DNA of 64,000 nt from Lichenifustis flavocetrariae (GCF_026130545.1 NZ_JAMOIM010000001.1:434001-498000); one strand, 5' to 3'; counted from the stretch's first letter, positions 1 through 10,290 are shown. The notes: generated from the letters alone by a model not told the origin. Numbers and translations: made by a program.

Positions 1-1
1 G

Positions 2-211
2 GTCGAACTTCCGCTGATCGTCTCCGATCATGCGGATTGGCCAGCTTTGTGCGCGACGGTCCGTGAGGTCGGGTGCTCGGAGCTATGGGTCACGCATGGA
101 GAGGCTGACGCTCTCGTGCATTGGGCCGGGATGCAGGGGATCGAGGCGCGACCGTTGCACCTGATGGGCTATGGCGAAGAGAGCGATGAGGCGTTGGACG
201 AAGCGGCATGA
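2..211 (+). CDS. Ligase-associated DNA exonuclease, C-terminal end (partial)
   Basis: An open frame of 69 codons runs in from the left edge and stops at a TGA that overlaps the ATG of the next gene. The visible peptide contains VTHGE and ends in an acidic tail. This fits the C-terminus of the metallo-beta-lactamase-fold exonuclease usually encoded immediately before an ATP-dependent ligase in the ligase/exonuclease/Lhr-helicase repair cluster. The catalytic histidine motif lies outside the window, so the family call rests mainly on translational coupling to the ligase. The helicase and phosphoesterase that often accompany this pair are not on the right-hand side. Confidence 0.6.
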   Translation, partial: VELPLIVSDHADWPALCATVREVGCSELWVTHGEADALVHWAGMQGIEARPLHLMGYGEESDEALDEAA

Positions 212-1860
212 AGGCCTTCGCCCAGTTGTTGGACCGCTTGTCGTTCGAGCCTTCGCGCAACGGCAAGCTGCGCCTCATGGCCGATTTCTTCCGGCGCACG
301 CCGGACCCGGAGCGCGGCTACGCTCTCGCGGCTCTCACCGACACTCTGAAATTCCAGCATGCCAAACCGGCGTTGGTGCGGGCTCTTCTCGAGGAGCGTG
401 TCGATCCCGTCCTGTTTAACCTCAGCTACCATTATGTGGGGGACCTGTCCGAGACCGCGGCTCTGCTTTGGCCAGCGGCTGCCCATCCCGGTGAGCCGCC
501 GCTCTTGTCCGAAGTGGTCATGACGCTTGCAACCACCAGCCGTGCCGCCTTTCCGCGACAACTCACGCTGTGGCTCGATACGCTCGACGAGATCGGTCGC
601 TGGGCTCTCCTGAAACTGATCACCGGCTCGCTTCGCATCGGCGTTTCGGCACGTCTGGCCAAGACGGCGGTCGCCATCCTTGGAGGTCATGAGCCGAACG
701 AGATTGAGGATGTTTGGCACGGACTGGTCATTCCCTATGGTCAGCTGTTCGCCTGGATGGATGGTACGGGACCACGGCCGGCATCCGTGGATCCGGCGCC
801 TTATCGCCCCGCGATGCTGGCGCACCCGCTCGAGGAGCGGGATGTGGCTTCGCTGGACCCGAAAGACTTCTCGGCTGAATGGAAGTGGGACGGTATCCGG
901 GTTCAGGCTGTCGCGGGTCACGATGCGGACGGCCGGCGCATCGCCAAGCTCCACTCGCGCGCCGGGGAAGATATTTCCGCGGCCTTCCCGGACCTAATCG
1001 AATCCTTGCGCGACCCGCGATTCGGCGATTCAGCGCTCGATGGTGAATTGCTGATCATGCGCGAAGGACGCGTGCAATCCTTCGGGACGCTGCAGCAGCG
1101 CTTGAACCGGAAGACCGTCTCGGTCAAAGCCATGGCGGATTACCCGGCGCATTTGCGCGCCTATGATCTTCTGGCCGAAAGCGGAGAGGATCTCCGAAGC
1201 CTGCCCTTCACCGAGCGCCGGGAGCGGTTGGAGGCGCTCGTCGATCGCCTCCATGATCCGCGGGTTGATCTATCTCCCATCGTCGCTTTCGACAGTTGGG
1301 AGCAATTGGCAGAGTTCCGCGCCGATCCGGTCCAGGCGGGAGCCGGACCCGACGCCGACGCCATCGAAGGGCTGATGCTGAAGCGCCGCGAAAGCGCCTA
1401 TGTTCCGGGGCGCCCGAAGGGCCTTTGGTTCAAGTGGAAGCGTAACCCGTTCAACGTCGATGCGGTGCTGATGTATGCTCAGCGCGGCCACGGCAAGCGA
1501 GCATCCTTCTATTCCGATTACACGTTCGGGGTGTGGCGAGGCACACCGGAGGCGCAGGAACTCGTGCCCGTGGGCAAGGCCTATTCGGGTTTTACCGACG
1601 AGGAACTGACGCGCCTCGATCGTTACGTTCGGAACAATACGACGTCACGGTTCGGTCCCGTGCGCGAAGTGGAGCACACCACCGAGAAGGGATTGGTCCT
1701 GGAGATCGCGTTCGAAGGTCTCAATCGGTCGACGCGGCACAAGTCCGGCCTCGCCATGCGCTTTCCTCGCGTCAACCGGATCCGATGGGATAAACCGACC
1801 GGAGAGGCGGATCGTATCGAGGTGCTGGAAAGCCTGCTCAATTCGCCGAACGAGCGCTGA
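208..1860 (+). CDS. ATP-dependent DNA ligase (ligase-associated cluster type)
   Basis: A 550-residue cytoplasmic enzyme that would seal nicks using ATP. The N-terminal ~200 residues form a helical DNA-binding-like region. They are followed by the nucleotidyltransferase domain with the motif KWDG; Lys226 is the predicted adenylated residue. Further motifs are LHSRAG, the acidic LDGELL, EGLMLK and LWFKWKR. The C-terminal OB-fold region includes VGKAYSGF and ends near residue 550. The ATG overlaps the preceding exonuclease stop (ATGA), indicating translational coupling. The family normally acts in accessory repair, because the replicative ligase is the NAD-dependent one (also present at 11.0-13.1 kb). 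The 3' end overlaps the convergent pbpC gene by 23 bases. Confidence 0.93.
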   Translation: MKAFAQLLDRLSFEPSRNGKLRLMADFFRRTPDPERGYALAALTDTLKFQHAKPALVRALLEERVDPVLFNLSYHYVGDLSETAALLWPAAAHPGEPPLLSEVVMTLATTSRAAFPRQLTLWLDTLDEIGRWALLKLITGSLRIGVSARLAKTAVAILGGHEPNEIEDVWHGLVIPYGQLFAWMDGTGPRPASVDPAPYRPAMLAHPLEERDVASLDPKDFSAEWKWDGIRVQAVAGHDADGRRIAKLHSRAGEDISAAFPDLIESLRDPRFGDSALDGELLIMREGRVQSFGTLQQRLNRKTVSVKAMADYPAHLRAYDLLAESGEDLRSLPFTERRERLEALVDRLHDPRVDLSPIVAFDSWEQLAEFRADPVQAGAGPDADAIEGLMLKRRESAYVPGRPKGLWFKWKRNPFNVDAVLMYAQRGHGKRASFYSDYTFGVWRGTPEAQELVPVGKAYSGFTDEELTRLDRYVRNNTTSRFGPVREVEHTTEKGLVLEIAFEGLNRSTRHKSGLAMRFPRVNRIRWDKPTGEADRIEVLESLLNSPNER

Positions 1861-3910
1861 CCCGCACATTCGCGTGATCGCTCCGTCCCTGGGCATCGAT
1901 CACCACCACGGTCGAGAACCCTTCCTCCGTTGGCAGCCATGCGGCGTCACGGGCAAACGGCCGACTGTCCACGGGACGGCCGTCGACGAGCCAGCGGTAA
2001 GGGCGCTCACCACCGGTTGCGGCGAGCTTGATCGCAGAACCGTGGCCCTCCCGTCCTGGGGCAAGATCTGCCAGCAGCTTGGACTGCGCAATCGGGAAGG
2101 TGATGTGAGGGCCGTCCTCCGCCACGATCAGCGTACCCGGATCGAGCCGAGTCAAAGCCGCGGGGGGTGGACCGGCGAAGACAGGTGCAAGGGTGCGGCG
2201 CGGCAAAGGGTCGGGCGGCATCAGGTCGAACAATCGAAACAGCAGCGCTGCCGCGCCCGCACCGACGCAGCCGGGGCAACTTCCACCGTCAGCCCGTCCC
2301 ATCCAAAGGCCCGCCACCCGACTGCCATTGAACCCGATCGCCCAGCCGTCCCGAAAGCGGTAAGACGTGCCCGTCTTATAGGCGATGCGCCCGGCTCGGC
2401 CGGTGGTGCCGGGCGGAGGAGGCATGTCCGACAGGATGTCGACGACGGCATCCGCGGCGGCAGGCGTCATGATCGATGCGGAGGTCGTCGGCTCGCCTGG
2501 CTGATCGTGGAGTTCCTGCATCCTGCCGCCGGCCGCGAGCCCCGCATAAGCCTCAAGGAGATGCGTCAGGGTCATGCCCGCGCCGCCGAGGGCCACAGGC
2601 AGGCCCGGGATCGCAGTCGTGTCGCCGAAATCAAGTGGAATGCCGGCCGACTTCAACCGTTCCGCAAAAGCCACGGGACCGACACGCTTCAGCGTCAGAA
2701 CGGCCGGCAGGTTGAGCGACAATTGGAGCGCCTGCCGGATCGTGACATCGCCGTTGAACGTGCCGTCGAAATTATGGGGTGCGTAGTCGTCGAAGCGCGT
2801 CGCCGCATCCCTGACGAGACTGCCGGGATGGGCCAGCAGCCCTTCGAAGGCGAGGCCATAGATAAAGGGTTTCAGCGTGGAGCCGGGGGATCTCGACGCA
2901 TTCGTCAGGTCCACCGCTCCGCGCCGCCCGGCATCACCGAAAGCCGCGTTGCCGATACTGGCAAGGATCTCGCCGGATCGCCAGTCGGCCACAAGAGCTG
3001 CCAATGTCACCGGCCGGGGTAGGGTGTCCAAATCCTGGGCCAGCAACGACTCGATGCCGGTCTGCAACGCCGCATCGAGCGTGGTCGGGATCACGGCGGC
3101 CGGGTTCGCTGTCGCAGCGGCGAGACGCGCGGTCAGATGCGGCGCGAGCTTCGGCATCAGGTGCCGCATGGAAGGCAGCGGCGTGGCCAAGACGCTCGCC
3201 AGGGCTTCGCTCTTGAAGGTTCCATCTGCGACGGCGCGCCGAAGCAGCCTGCCGCGCCCGGCGATGGCTGCCGCCGCATGCCGATCCGGCCGGAGACGGT
3301 TCGGGTTCTGGGGCAGCAAAACCAGCAAGGCCGCTTCGGCATCGGAGACGTGGCCCGGTTCCTTGCCATACCACGCAAGGCTCCCGGCCCTCAGGCCTTC
3401 GAGATTGCCGCCCATCGGGGCCAAGCTCAAATAGGCCCGCAGGATCTCGGCCTTCGAGCAATGCGCTTCGAGTTGCAATGCGCGGAGAATTTCGATGAAT
3501 TTGGAGCGGAAGGTGCGCGGACGAGGTTCGAGCAGGCGAACGACCTGCATGGTCAGGGTCGATCCGCCGGAGACGATACGTCCGTGGCTGAGGAACTGTC
3601 TCGCCGCCCGCATCAGCGCCAACGGATCCACGCCGGGATGATGCCAAAACCGTTTGTCCTCGATATCGAGCAGCAGATCGAGATAGCGCGGCGACACCTC
3701 CTCAGGCGAGGTCGGCAGACGCCAGCGGCCGTCATGCGCCGTGAAGATGCGCAGTGGAAGGCCCGCTCGATCGGTGACGATTGTTGAAGTGTCCCGCAGC
3801 CGCTCGAAATTGAGCGGATAGAGTCGGTCCAACATCGCGGCGGGGAGGCAGGCGATCGCGCAACCGGCAGCCGCCGCGGTGGCCCATGCCCGCGCCCCAG
3901 TCCACCTCAC
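1838..3910 (-). CDS. pbpC: Penicillin-binding protein 1C (bifunctional transglycosylase/transpeptidase)
   Basis: A 690-residue class A PBP-like protein anchored by an N-terminal hydrophobic segment (about residues 8-27). The glycosyltransferase domain carries IEDKRFWHHPGVDP, with catalytic Glu84, and GGSTLTMQVVRLL. The transpeptidase domain has SPGSTLKPFIYG (active Ser344), SLN and the KTGTS box, and the C-terminal ~90 residues match the extra domain typical of PBP1C. The GTG start overlaps the stop of the upstream alpha-2-macroglobulin gene (GTGA), so the two are probably co-translated. In E. coli the homologous pair acts together, PBP1C being thought to repair peptidoglycan after envelope breach. 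Confidence 0.95.
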   Translation of the reverse strand: MRWTGARAWATAAAAGCAIACLPAAMLDRLYPLNFERLRDTSTIVTDRAGLPLRIFTAHDGRWRLPTSPEEVSPRYLDLLLDIEDKRFWHHPGVDPLALMRAARQFLSHGRIVSGGSTLTMQVVRLLEPRPRTFRSKFIEILRALQLEAHCSKAEILRAYLSLAPMGGNLEGLRAGSLAWYGKEPGHVSDAEAALLVLLPQNPNRLRPDRHAAAAIAGRGRLLRRAVADGTFKSEALASVLATPLPSMRHLMPKLAPHLTARLAAATANPAAVIPTTLDAALQTGIESLLAQDLDTLPRPVTLAALVADWRSGEILASIGNAAFGDAGRRGAVDLTNASRSPGSTLKPFIYGLAFEGLLAHPGSLVRDAATRFDDYAPHNFDGTFNGDVTIRQALQLSLNLPAVLTLKRVGPVAFAERLKSAGIPLDFGDTTAIPGLPVALGGAGMTLTHLLEAYAGLAAGGRMQELHDQPGEPTTSASIMTPAAADAVVDILSDMPPPPGTTGRAGRIAYKTGTSYRFRDGWAIGFNGSRVAGLWMGRADGGSCPGCVGAGAAALLFRLFDLMPPDPLPRRTLAPVFAGPPPAALTRLDPGTLIVAEDGPHITFPIAQSKLLADLAPGREGHGSAIKLAATGGERPYRWLVDGRPVDSRPFARDAAWLPTEEGFSTVVVIDAQGRSDHANVRVSARSAN

Positions 3911-6900
3911 GGCTTTCGCGCCGCCTTTACATCGAGCGTGCCGGCATCAGTCCGAGCGAAATAGGCCGGGACATACATGTCCTCGACTTGCGCGCCGGGG
4001 CGCGCGTAGGTGCCAGGCGTCACGGCCCGGACCACATAGGCCACCTTGAAGGTTTGGCTACCTTGCGTGAGGTCGAAACCCGCAAGGTAGCGATCGTCAC
4101 GTAGCGCCGTGAAGGTCGGCTCGGTCAGATCTTTCAGCCAGGCGAACTTCGTCGTGTCACGGTCGCCAGACAAGCCGATCGTTTCAGGCTCCAACCCGGC
4201 CGGCAGCCGGTCGACCGCGAGGACCTTACGCTGGAGGTCTCCTGCCATTTTGCCGGAGAGGACCATGACCAATTCGTCGTTTTGGTGAACATCGGCGAGA
4301 TCGGCGGGGCTGCCATCGAGGTGGTAGACGTCGCGCTGGAGATTGAACCCGTTCTCGAAGCGAGGCTGCGGCCCGGACGGAACGCCGGTCGTGGCGAGCG
4401 AAAGGTAGACGGGGTCATGCCCTTTGTTCACCACCTCGATCGCACGGTTCTGACCGAGCGGTGTCGACACGCTCGCCCGCGTTTGCCCCTTGATGGCCTT
4501 GCCGTCGAGCAGGATATCGAGCGGCGTCTTGGTCTTGAGGTCGAACGCACTGCGCAGAACCCAGGTCTCTTCCTGCGTACTCATCCATGCCTGGCCGCTT
4601 GCCAGACGGGCAAGGTCGGTCGCCTGCGTGAGAAGAGCATTGGGAGGCAGCACCTTCTCTTCCGCCGCGAGCGAAAGCATCATGGCCCGGTCGCGAAGAT
4701 CGCTTCCATAATCGCTCAGGTAGACGTTTGGCTTCCGGACGATTGCAGTCGCTTGCAGCAGGTCGGAGGCAAGGTCGCGCTCGCCCGATCGCATCAGCAC
4801 TGTGGCGAACTGAACCCGTGCGAGATCGCTCGGCAGGATCGCACGGTCGTGAGTGGCCACATAGCGCAATTGCGAGAGATCGAGCTTCCCGGCGCGTGAC
4901 AGGACCACGGCTGTGTAGGCCGCGGCTGCGACGTCCTGCGGCTCCTGCCCGGCTGTCGCGAAACGGCCGACCAGCCAGTTGACCGCCCGAGTCTTCATGC
5001 TCTCGGGAACGGACAGGCCTTGCTTCTCGGCGTGCTGCAGGAAGTCGATCACATAGGCCGTGAGCCAGATGTTGCCGCTGTCGAAGGCCGACCAATAGCC
5101 GAAGCTGCCATCCTGGGCTTGCAACGAATAAAGCCGCGCGATGGCACCTTGTCCCGTGACCGCGTCATCCACCGGCGCCGCTGCGCTACCGCCGAGTGTG
5201 GCGGCGAAGAGTTCGGGAAAGGCGCGACTGACCGTCTGTTCCGCACAGCCGTAAGGATAGCGTCGCAATTCAGCCAGGAGACCGGGGACATCGAAGGCCG
5301 GCACGGTCGCGACCGCAACATCGAGAGTGCCGGTTCCCGGGACGAGATCCTGGCCAAGGGCGTCGCCGGCTGTCAGCTTGCCGTCCGGGTCGAGGGTGCG
5401 GATCTGCCGCGTCGTCACATAGGCGTTCGGGGACCGCACGCCGATGTCGAAGTCACGCACCACCTTCGTGCCGTCGTCGCCCGTGGCGACCATATGGATG
5501 TGCGCGGGACCAAGCGCACCGGTCGCGGTGAGCATGCGGTCGGCGTAGCGGCGCTTGTCACGCTTGACGTCCTTGAACAGGACGTCATCCCGCTCGAAAC
5601 TCAGCGGTCCATCGGCGCTCAGGGTGATCTTGTAAGTCTGTTCGGGCGCTTCGAGCGCCGTCAGCATCACCCGCACCTGGGCTTTGTCGCCTGGGGTGAG
5701 AAAGCGGGGCAGGGTGAGTTCGGCCAGGAGAGGAGGCCGTACCGTCACGGCGCGTTCCGCATGTCCAAACCTGTCTGCCGTCCAAGCCACAGCCATCAGG
5801 CGGAGCTTGCCGCTGAAGTCCGGCACGTCGAGCGCGACATGGCCGTGCCCATCGGGGTCGAGTTCAACGGCCCCACTGAAGAGGGCCACGGTCTTGAAGG
5901 TCTTGACGTCGACGCCGCCCAACTGAAGCTTGGCCCTGGCGTCACCGCCTTCGACGAGACGTCCCGCTTGTCCGGCCGGATCGATCAGCGTGCCATAGAC
6001 ATCCCGCAGTTCGAAATCCGGCGCGCGGCGGCCGAGGAAAAAGTCTGCCGGGTCCGGCGCCGTGAAATCCGTCATCCGCAGCACGGCTTCATCGACCGCC
6101 GCGACCGTCACATAGGCGGGTCGATCCTTTGGCGCCCCCGTCACAGTGATGCCAACCGAGAGGCTGGTCTTCGGCTGGATCTTCTCCGGCGCGTCGAGGG
6201 CGACATCAAGCCTGTGCGCGGCTGTCGCGCCCGGCACCCAGGCGAGTCCCACGGCGCGGACCGGCAGGCGTGGAACGACCGCGCCCGTCGCCGAAACCGC
6301 GATCGCCACCACATAGGCACCCGCCGCAGGGACGTCGGCGGCATCGAACTCGACAATCCCGCCACCCTTCGGGACATCCGCCTCGCGTACCTGATGCAGG
6401 CTGCCGCCATCGAGCATCACAAGGACGCGGCCCGCGAAAGCGGGTTCCACGCGGGCTCTGATATGGCCGGGAGCTGCGCCGGGATCGAGCGTGACGGGCA
6501 TGACATCCGGCTTGCGATCGTCTGCTGCGACGTTTCCCCACCACCCAGCCGTGAACCTGACACTGCTCGCGGTTTTTCCGGACTCGTCATAAGCTTCGAG
6601 GCGGAAGCGGCCGGATGTGACGGCGACACTCAGATGGCCCCTGCCGTTGGCGTCGAGCGCCAGATCGCCACCGTTGACGCGGGCATCGCTGACGATCTCC
6701 TCCGACTGCCAACGCCCATCGCGGAAGAAGGTGTTGTAAGTATAGTCCTCATGGACAAGGTCCCACTTCAACCCGGCCGGCCCGACCGGATGACCGGCGC
6801 CATCGACCAGAACAAGATCAAAGGCGGCTTGCGCGTTTTCGGGAATTCCGCCCTGGAAGCTCGTGCGAAGACCGATGAAGCGGTCGGCCGTCACAAGCGC

Positions 6901-8646
6901 ATGTGTCAGGTCGGTCGTTGCCGCTCGACCGTCGACATCGTTGACGGTTGCGTGCAGCGCGAGTTCGAGCGGCCCGCTCGTATCGGGCGTGTCGCCGGTG
7001 GGGAGCGGAACGGTGGCGGCCCCCTGGTCATCGGTCGTGAAATCCTGGGCGTCCAGAGCCTTCGGCAAAAAGGGCTCCTGGACCAGCCCGAAGCTGTAAT
7101 CCGCCAGATCGGGAAACGGCTCGGCCGCGGTCTGGATCGTGGCTTCGATTTGCCCGCTCAGCTCCGCACCCGGGCTGCCGTAGAAATAGTCGGCCTTGAT
7201 GGTGGGGGAGATCGCGTCGCCCAAGCGCATGGGGCCATCGGGCAAGCTGAGCTTGGCCTCGAGCCGCGGCGGTACGAAATCCTGAACCGAGACTGTCGTG
7301 CTGCCGAGGCGATCCTTGGTGCCGGTTCCGGCCCAGATCGTCCATTCGCCGCTATAGGCATTGTCGGGCACCGGAATGTCGAGCGTGCCGCCGCCCGCCC
7401 GCGCAAGATCCGGCTTCAACTGGGTCGCCTCGACGCCGTCCGGCCGGACGAGGTGCAGAACGAGCGGGGTCGGCGATGCGAGTCGGGCGGCGCCGTCGCG
7501 CAAGAGCGTGCCGAGGTGGATGGTCTCGCCGGGTCGATAGACACCGCGATCGGTCCAGAGAAAGACGTCGAGGGCGCCCGGAGGTGTCCGACCCTTGATG
7601 TCAAGGTCCGTGAGATCGAGGGACGGCGTGTCCAGTTGAATCCAGGAGAAGTCGCCACGCGCGGTGCTGGCCGACAGGAGACGAGGGGCGTCGCCTCCTT
7701 CCCCTCGCAGGAGACCGCCAGGGATCAGGGCCCGGCCTTCGGCGTCGGTCCTGATTGTTGTCAGGATCTCACTGCTATGCGCGACCAGGCGCAGCTCGAC
7801 GTCGGGCAGAGGCTGAGCGGTCTGCAGCGATCGGGTGCTGATCAACAGTCCGGCAGCGGTCTTGATCGTGACGAGGCCCACATCCGAAACGCTGAACCAT
7901 TGCGTCGCGCGGTCCGTGTCGTCCTCGACCGGTTTGCCCTCCGGAACCGCAAGGGCAACGTAGACGCCCGGCAGGAGTGATTTCACCAACTGGCTGATCG
8001 GCAGCGCCGTCGTGACCTGTTGATTGGCCTTGTTGACGATATCGACGCGGCCCTCGAACACCTTGCTGCCTTGCTCGGCAATCTGGTTGGCGGCCCAGCC
8101 CGAGACACCCTGCCCGAACCAATCATTGCCAACCCGGTCGGCCAAAGCGCGCTCGCCGAAGCGATAAAGAACGATATGAGCCTTGCTGACGTTGACGCTC
8201 CTCAGCGGCAGTCCCACGCCATCCGTATAGGGCAAGAGGGTCTTGCTGCCGTCGAAGCTGACCACCGGCTCGCGATCGGGCACGTCGATCGCGACAGTGA
8301 CGTCTTTGGCCAGTGTGCTGCCGTCCGCGGCCGGCAAGCCGCTTTTCAGGCGAACGGAGTAATGCGTTCCATGCTGCAGGCCCGTGACGCACAGATCCTT
8401 GCCGCGCGGCTGAACCACATGGTCCGTTGCCGGCTCGATCGCCACGAAGGGATCGAAGGCCGCCGCGTTTCCGCGCGGCAGTGCCGATGAAAACGAAAAA
8501 CATGCACCCGGAACCACGCGGTCGGGTTGCACTGTAACGTTGAGGTAATCGACGGCCGAGGCGGGGGTCGCACCGAAAACGGCCAAAGCCGTCAGGCTCA
8601 GTCCTGCCAGCCACGCGGTCGACCGCCCAAGGTAGTGCCCGGCCAT
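3907..8646 (-). CDS. Bacterial alpha-2-macroglobulin family protein (protease trap)
   Basis: A very large periplasmic protein of 1579 residues. It starts with a Sec signal peptide whose hydrophobic core spans about residues 12-27 and ends in ATPASA before VDY. MG-like beta domains fill the first two thirds, with recognisable stretches such as FLWTDRGVYRPGETI and VVSDARVNG. The thioester motif CAEQ is present with Cys1134, inside RRYPYGCAEQT, so the covalent protease-trapping chemistry should be intact. It is followed by an alpha-helical thioester domain (QDGSFGYWS) and a receptor-like C-terminal domain. No lipobox is seen, unlike E. coli YfhM. It lies directly upstream of pbpC. Confidence 0.94.
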   Translation of the reverse strand: MAGHYLGRSTAWLAGLSLTALAVFGATPASAVDYLNVTVQPDRVVPGACFSFSSALPRGNAAAFDPFVAIEPATDHVVQPRGKDLCVTGLQHGTHYSVRLKSGLPAADGSTLAKDVTVAIDVPDREPVVSFDGSKTLLPYTDGVGLPLRSVNVSKAHIVLYRFGERALADRVGNDWFGQGVSGWAANQIAEQGSKVFEGRVDIVNKANQQVTTALPISQLVKSLLPGVYVALAVPEGKPVEDDTDRATQWFSVSDVGLVTIKTAAGLLISTRSLQTAQPLPDVELRLVAHSSEILTTIRTDAEGRALIPGGLLRGEGGDAPRLLSASTARGDFSWIQLDTPSLDLTDLDIKGRTPPGALDVFLWTDRGVYRPGETIHLGTLLRDGAARLASPTPLVLHLVRPDGVEATQLKPDLARAGGGTLDIPVPDNAYSGEWTIWAGTGTKDRLGSTTVSVQDFVPPRLEAKLSLPDGPMRLGDAISPTIKADYFYGSPGAELSGQIEATIQTAAEPFPDLADYSFGLVQEPFLPKALDAQDFTTDDQGAATVPLPTGDTPDTSGPLELALHATVNDVDGRAATTDLTHALVTADRFIGLRTSFQGGIPENAQAAFDLVLVDGAGHPVGPAGLKWDLVHEDYTYNTFFRDGRWQSEEIVSDARVNGGDLALDANGRGHLSVAVTSGRFRLEAYDESGKTASSVRFTAGWWGNVAADDRKPDVMPVTLDPGAAPGHIRARVEPAFAGRVLVMLDGGSLHQVREADVPKGGGIVEFDAADVPAAGAYVVAIAVSATGAVVPRLPVRAVGLAWVPGATAAHRLDVALDAPEKIQPKTSLSVGITVTGAPKDRPAYVTVAAVDEAVLRMTDFTAPDPADFFLGRRAPDFELRDVYGTLIDPAGQAGRLVEGGDARAKLQLGGVDVKTFKTVALFSGAVELDPDGHGHVALDVPDFSGKLRLMAVAWTADRFGHAERAVTVRPPLLAELTLPRFLTPGDKAQVRVMLTALEAPEQTYKITLSADGPLSFERDDVLFKDVKRDKRRYADRMLTATGALGPAHIHMVATGDDGTKVVRDFDIGVRSPNAYVTTRQIRTLDPDGKLTAGDALGQDLVPGTGTLDVAVATVPAFDVPGLLAELRRYPYGCAEQTVSRAFPELFAATLGGSAAAPVDDAVTGQGAIARLYSLQAQDGSFGYWSAFDSGNIWLTAYVIDFLQHAEKQGLSVPESMKTRAVNWLVGRFATAGQEPQDVAAAAYTAVVLSRAGKLDLSQLRYVATHDRAILPSDLARVQFATVLMRSGERDLASDLLQATAIVRKPNVYLSDYGSDLRDRAMMLSLAAEEKVLPPNALLTQATDLARLASGQAWMSTQEETWVLRSAFDLKTKTPLDILLDGKAIKGQTRASVSTPLGQNRAIEVVNKGHDPVYLSLATTGVPSGPQPRFENGFNLQRDVYHLDGSPADLADVHQNDELVMVLSGKMAGDLQRKVLAVDRLPAGLEPETIGLSGDRDTTKFAWLKDLTEPTFTALRDDRYLAGFDLTQGSQTFKVAYVVRAVTPGTYARPGAQVEDMYVPAYFARTDAGTLDVKAARKP

Positions 8647-8838
8647 GACTACTCCTGCCCGCCACGCGATGAGCTTCAGTGGCGACCAGGATTATAGAGG
8701 GCCGATCGCTATCAGGCTACGGGCGACGGCATGGCGGATCAACAAAGCCGCGACATGCGAGAACAGGTGGGAGCGACCGTTCCTTAAACCGGACACGAAT
8801 TGTAAAAAGGCCTTGAACGCTCTGTCGCCGTGTGAGGC

Positions 8839-10290
8839 CTAATAGGCGTCCTGCTTCATCACTGCAAAGCACGTGCGCACCATGATCCGAATGTCGGTGA
8901 GCAGCGACCAATTATTGATATACCAGACATCGAGATCGACACGGCGGCGCATCTGCTCGGTTCGCGCGGTTTCCCCGCGATAGCCGTGCACCTGCGCCCA
9001 GCCGGTGATCCCCGGCTTGACGTGATGGCGGCGATAATAGTCTCCAATCAGAGCACTGTACTCACGGTCATGCGCGAGAGCATGGGGGCGGGGACCCACC
9101 AGCGCCATGTCACCTTTCAATACATTGAACAACTGAGGCAATTCATCGATGCTGCTGCGACGCAGGAACTGGCCGACGCGCGTGACGCGATGGTCACCCT
9201 TCTTGGCCTGCACAATCTTGTCGTCGTCCTCCTGGACCGTCATCGTTCGGAATTTGTAGATGACGAACTGGTCTTGATTGAACCCATTGCGACGTTGTCG
9301 GAAGATCACCGGTCCCGGTGAGTCAAGTTTCACAGCCATCGCGGTGATCAAAAACACCGGAAGGAGAAGGATGATCGCGAAAGAAGCGCACACGATGTCC
9401 ACGGCCCGCTTCGAAGCCAACTCACCGAAATTCATCGGAGCACGCTGGAGATCGATGAGTTGCATCGCACAAGCGTCATGCGGACCATGACGATGAACGA
9501 CCGACCGGAAGACGTGGTTCGGAAGAAGTCGAACCGGGAGAGGTGAGACCCGGAAGGCTTCCTCGATCGCGTTCAGCCGCTCAGCCGATTCCCATTTGGC
9601 GACGACGATGAACTCCTTTGCCTTCGAGGCGCGCGCATGTTCCAGGGCATCCGAAATGCGCGATGTCTCGATCGATGTGTCGCCATCCCGCGCACGATCG
9701 AGCGAGGCTCGACCGACTTCGCGAAGGCCGAATTGGTGCAGCAGATAGGACGGACTGATCCGCATCAGCTCTTCGGACTCGCCGACCAGGAAAGCACGTC
9801 GCCCGATGATCGCATCACGCCGAAGAAGAGCGGTGATCAAATTTGCCCCGCCGATCCGGACCAGGCAACAAGACGCGATCATCAAAGGAGTGAAGCACAG
9901 CCACGTGCCTCTTGAGAAATCCGGGCCAACCTTCAGCAGAAACAAAAGTGTGGTGAGCGCAAGCACCACGAAACCGCAGGCCATGAACAGCTTCTGGATG
10001 TAGCGGCCGGGCTTGATCAGCACAGGCAGGCGGTAAAGGCCATTCGACCTCGCGAGAAGCACATAAAGCAGACTTGCCATCGAGCCAATGCCGACGGTGA
10101 TGTCCATCGTCACGGTCGGGTGCCCCGCGACGTCGCCGTAGATCGCCTCGCCGACGATGCTGCTCATCACGATTGCCAGGACTTCAACGAGGCCAACCCA
10201 AAGGCCGACCGATCGGTAAGAGACCTGGAAGCCTCGGGATCGGGACAGGACCGAGGACGGCGTTTCCAAAGCGATTAAACGTTGGCTCAT
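8839..10290 (-). CDS. Undecaprenyl-phosphate sugar phosphotransferase (exopolysaccharide initiation, WcaJ-like)
   Basis: A 483-residue polyprenyl glycosylphosphotransferase. The N-terminal half has several membrane segments (about residues 27-145), then a cytosolic region (about 160-270), then a further membrane segment preceding the catalytic domain. The catalytic domain shows RQRRNGFNQDQFVIYKFRTM, SIDELPQLFNVLKGDMALVG, PRPHA and KPGITGWAQVHGYRGET. The family transfers a sugar-1-phosphate, often glucose, to undecaprenyl phosphate to start exopolysaccharide repeat units at the inner membrane. No glycosyltransferase, Wzx or Wzy gene follows, so it is an isolated initiator. The sugar specificity cannot be read from sequence. 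Confidence 0.92.
   Translation of the reverse strand: MSQRLIALETPSSVLSRSRGFQVSYRSVGLWVGLVEVLAIVMSSIVGEAIYGDVAGHPTVTMDITVGIGSMASLLYVLLARSNGLYRLPVLIKPGRYIQKLFMACGFVVLALTTLLFLLKVGPDFSRGTWLCFTPLMIASCCLVRIGGANLITALLRRDAIIGRRAFLVGESEELMRISPSYLLHQFGLREVGRASLDRARDGDTSIETSRISDALEHARASKAKEFIVVAKWESAERLNAIEEAFRVSPLPVRLLPNHVFRSVVHRHGPHDACAMQLIDLQRAPMNFGELASKRAVDIVCASFAIILLLPVFLITAMAVKLDSPGPVIFRQRRNGFNQDQFVIYKFRTMTVQEDDDKIVQAKKGDHRVTRVGQFLRRSSIDELPQLFNVLKGDMALVGPRPHALAHDREYSALIGDYYRRHHVKPGITGWAQVHGYRGETARTEQMRRRVDLDVWYINNWSLLTDIRIMVRTCFAVMKQDAY

Noticed and set aside
5020-7980. 986-codon open frame antisense to the alpha-2-macroglobulin gene
   Set aside because: It mirrors the codon structure of the opposite gene in GC-rich DNA, shows no domain and has no plausible start context; the minus-strand gene has a signal peptide and thioester motif.
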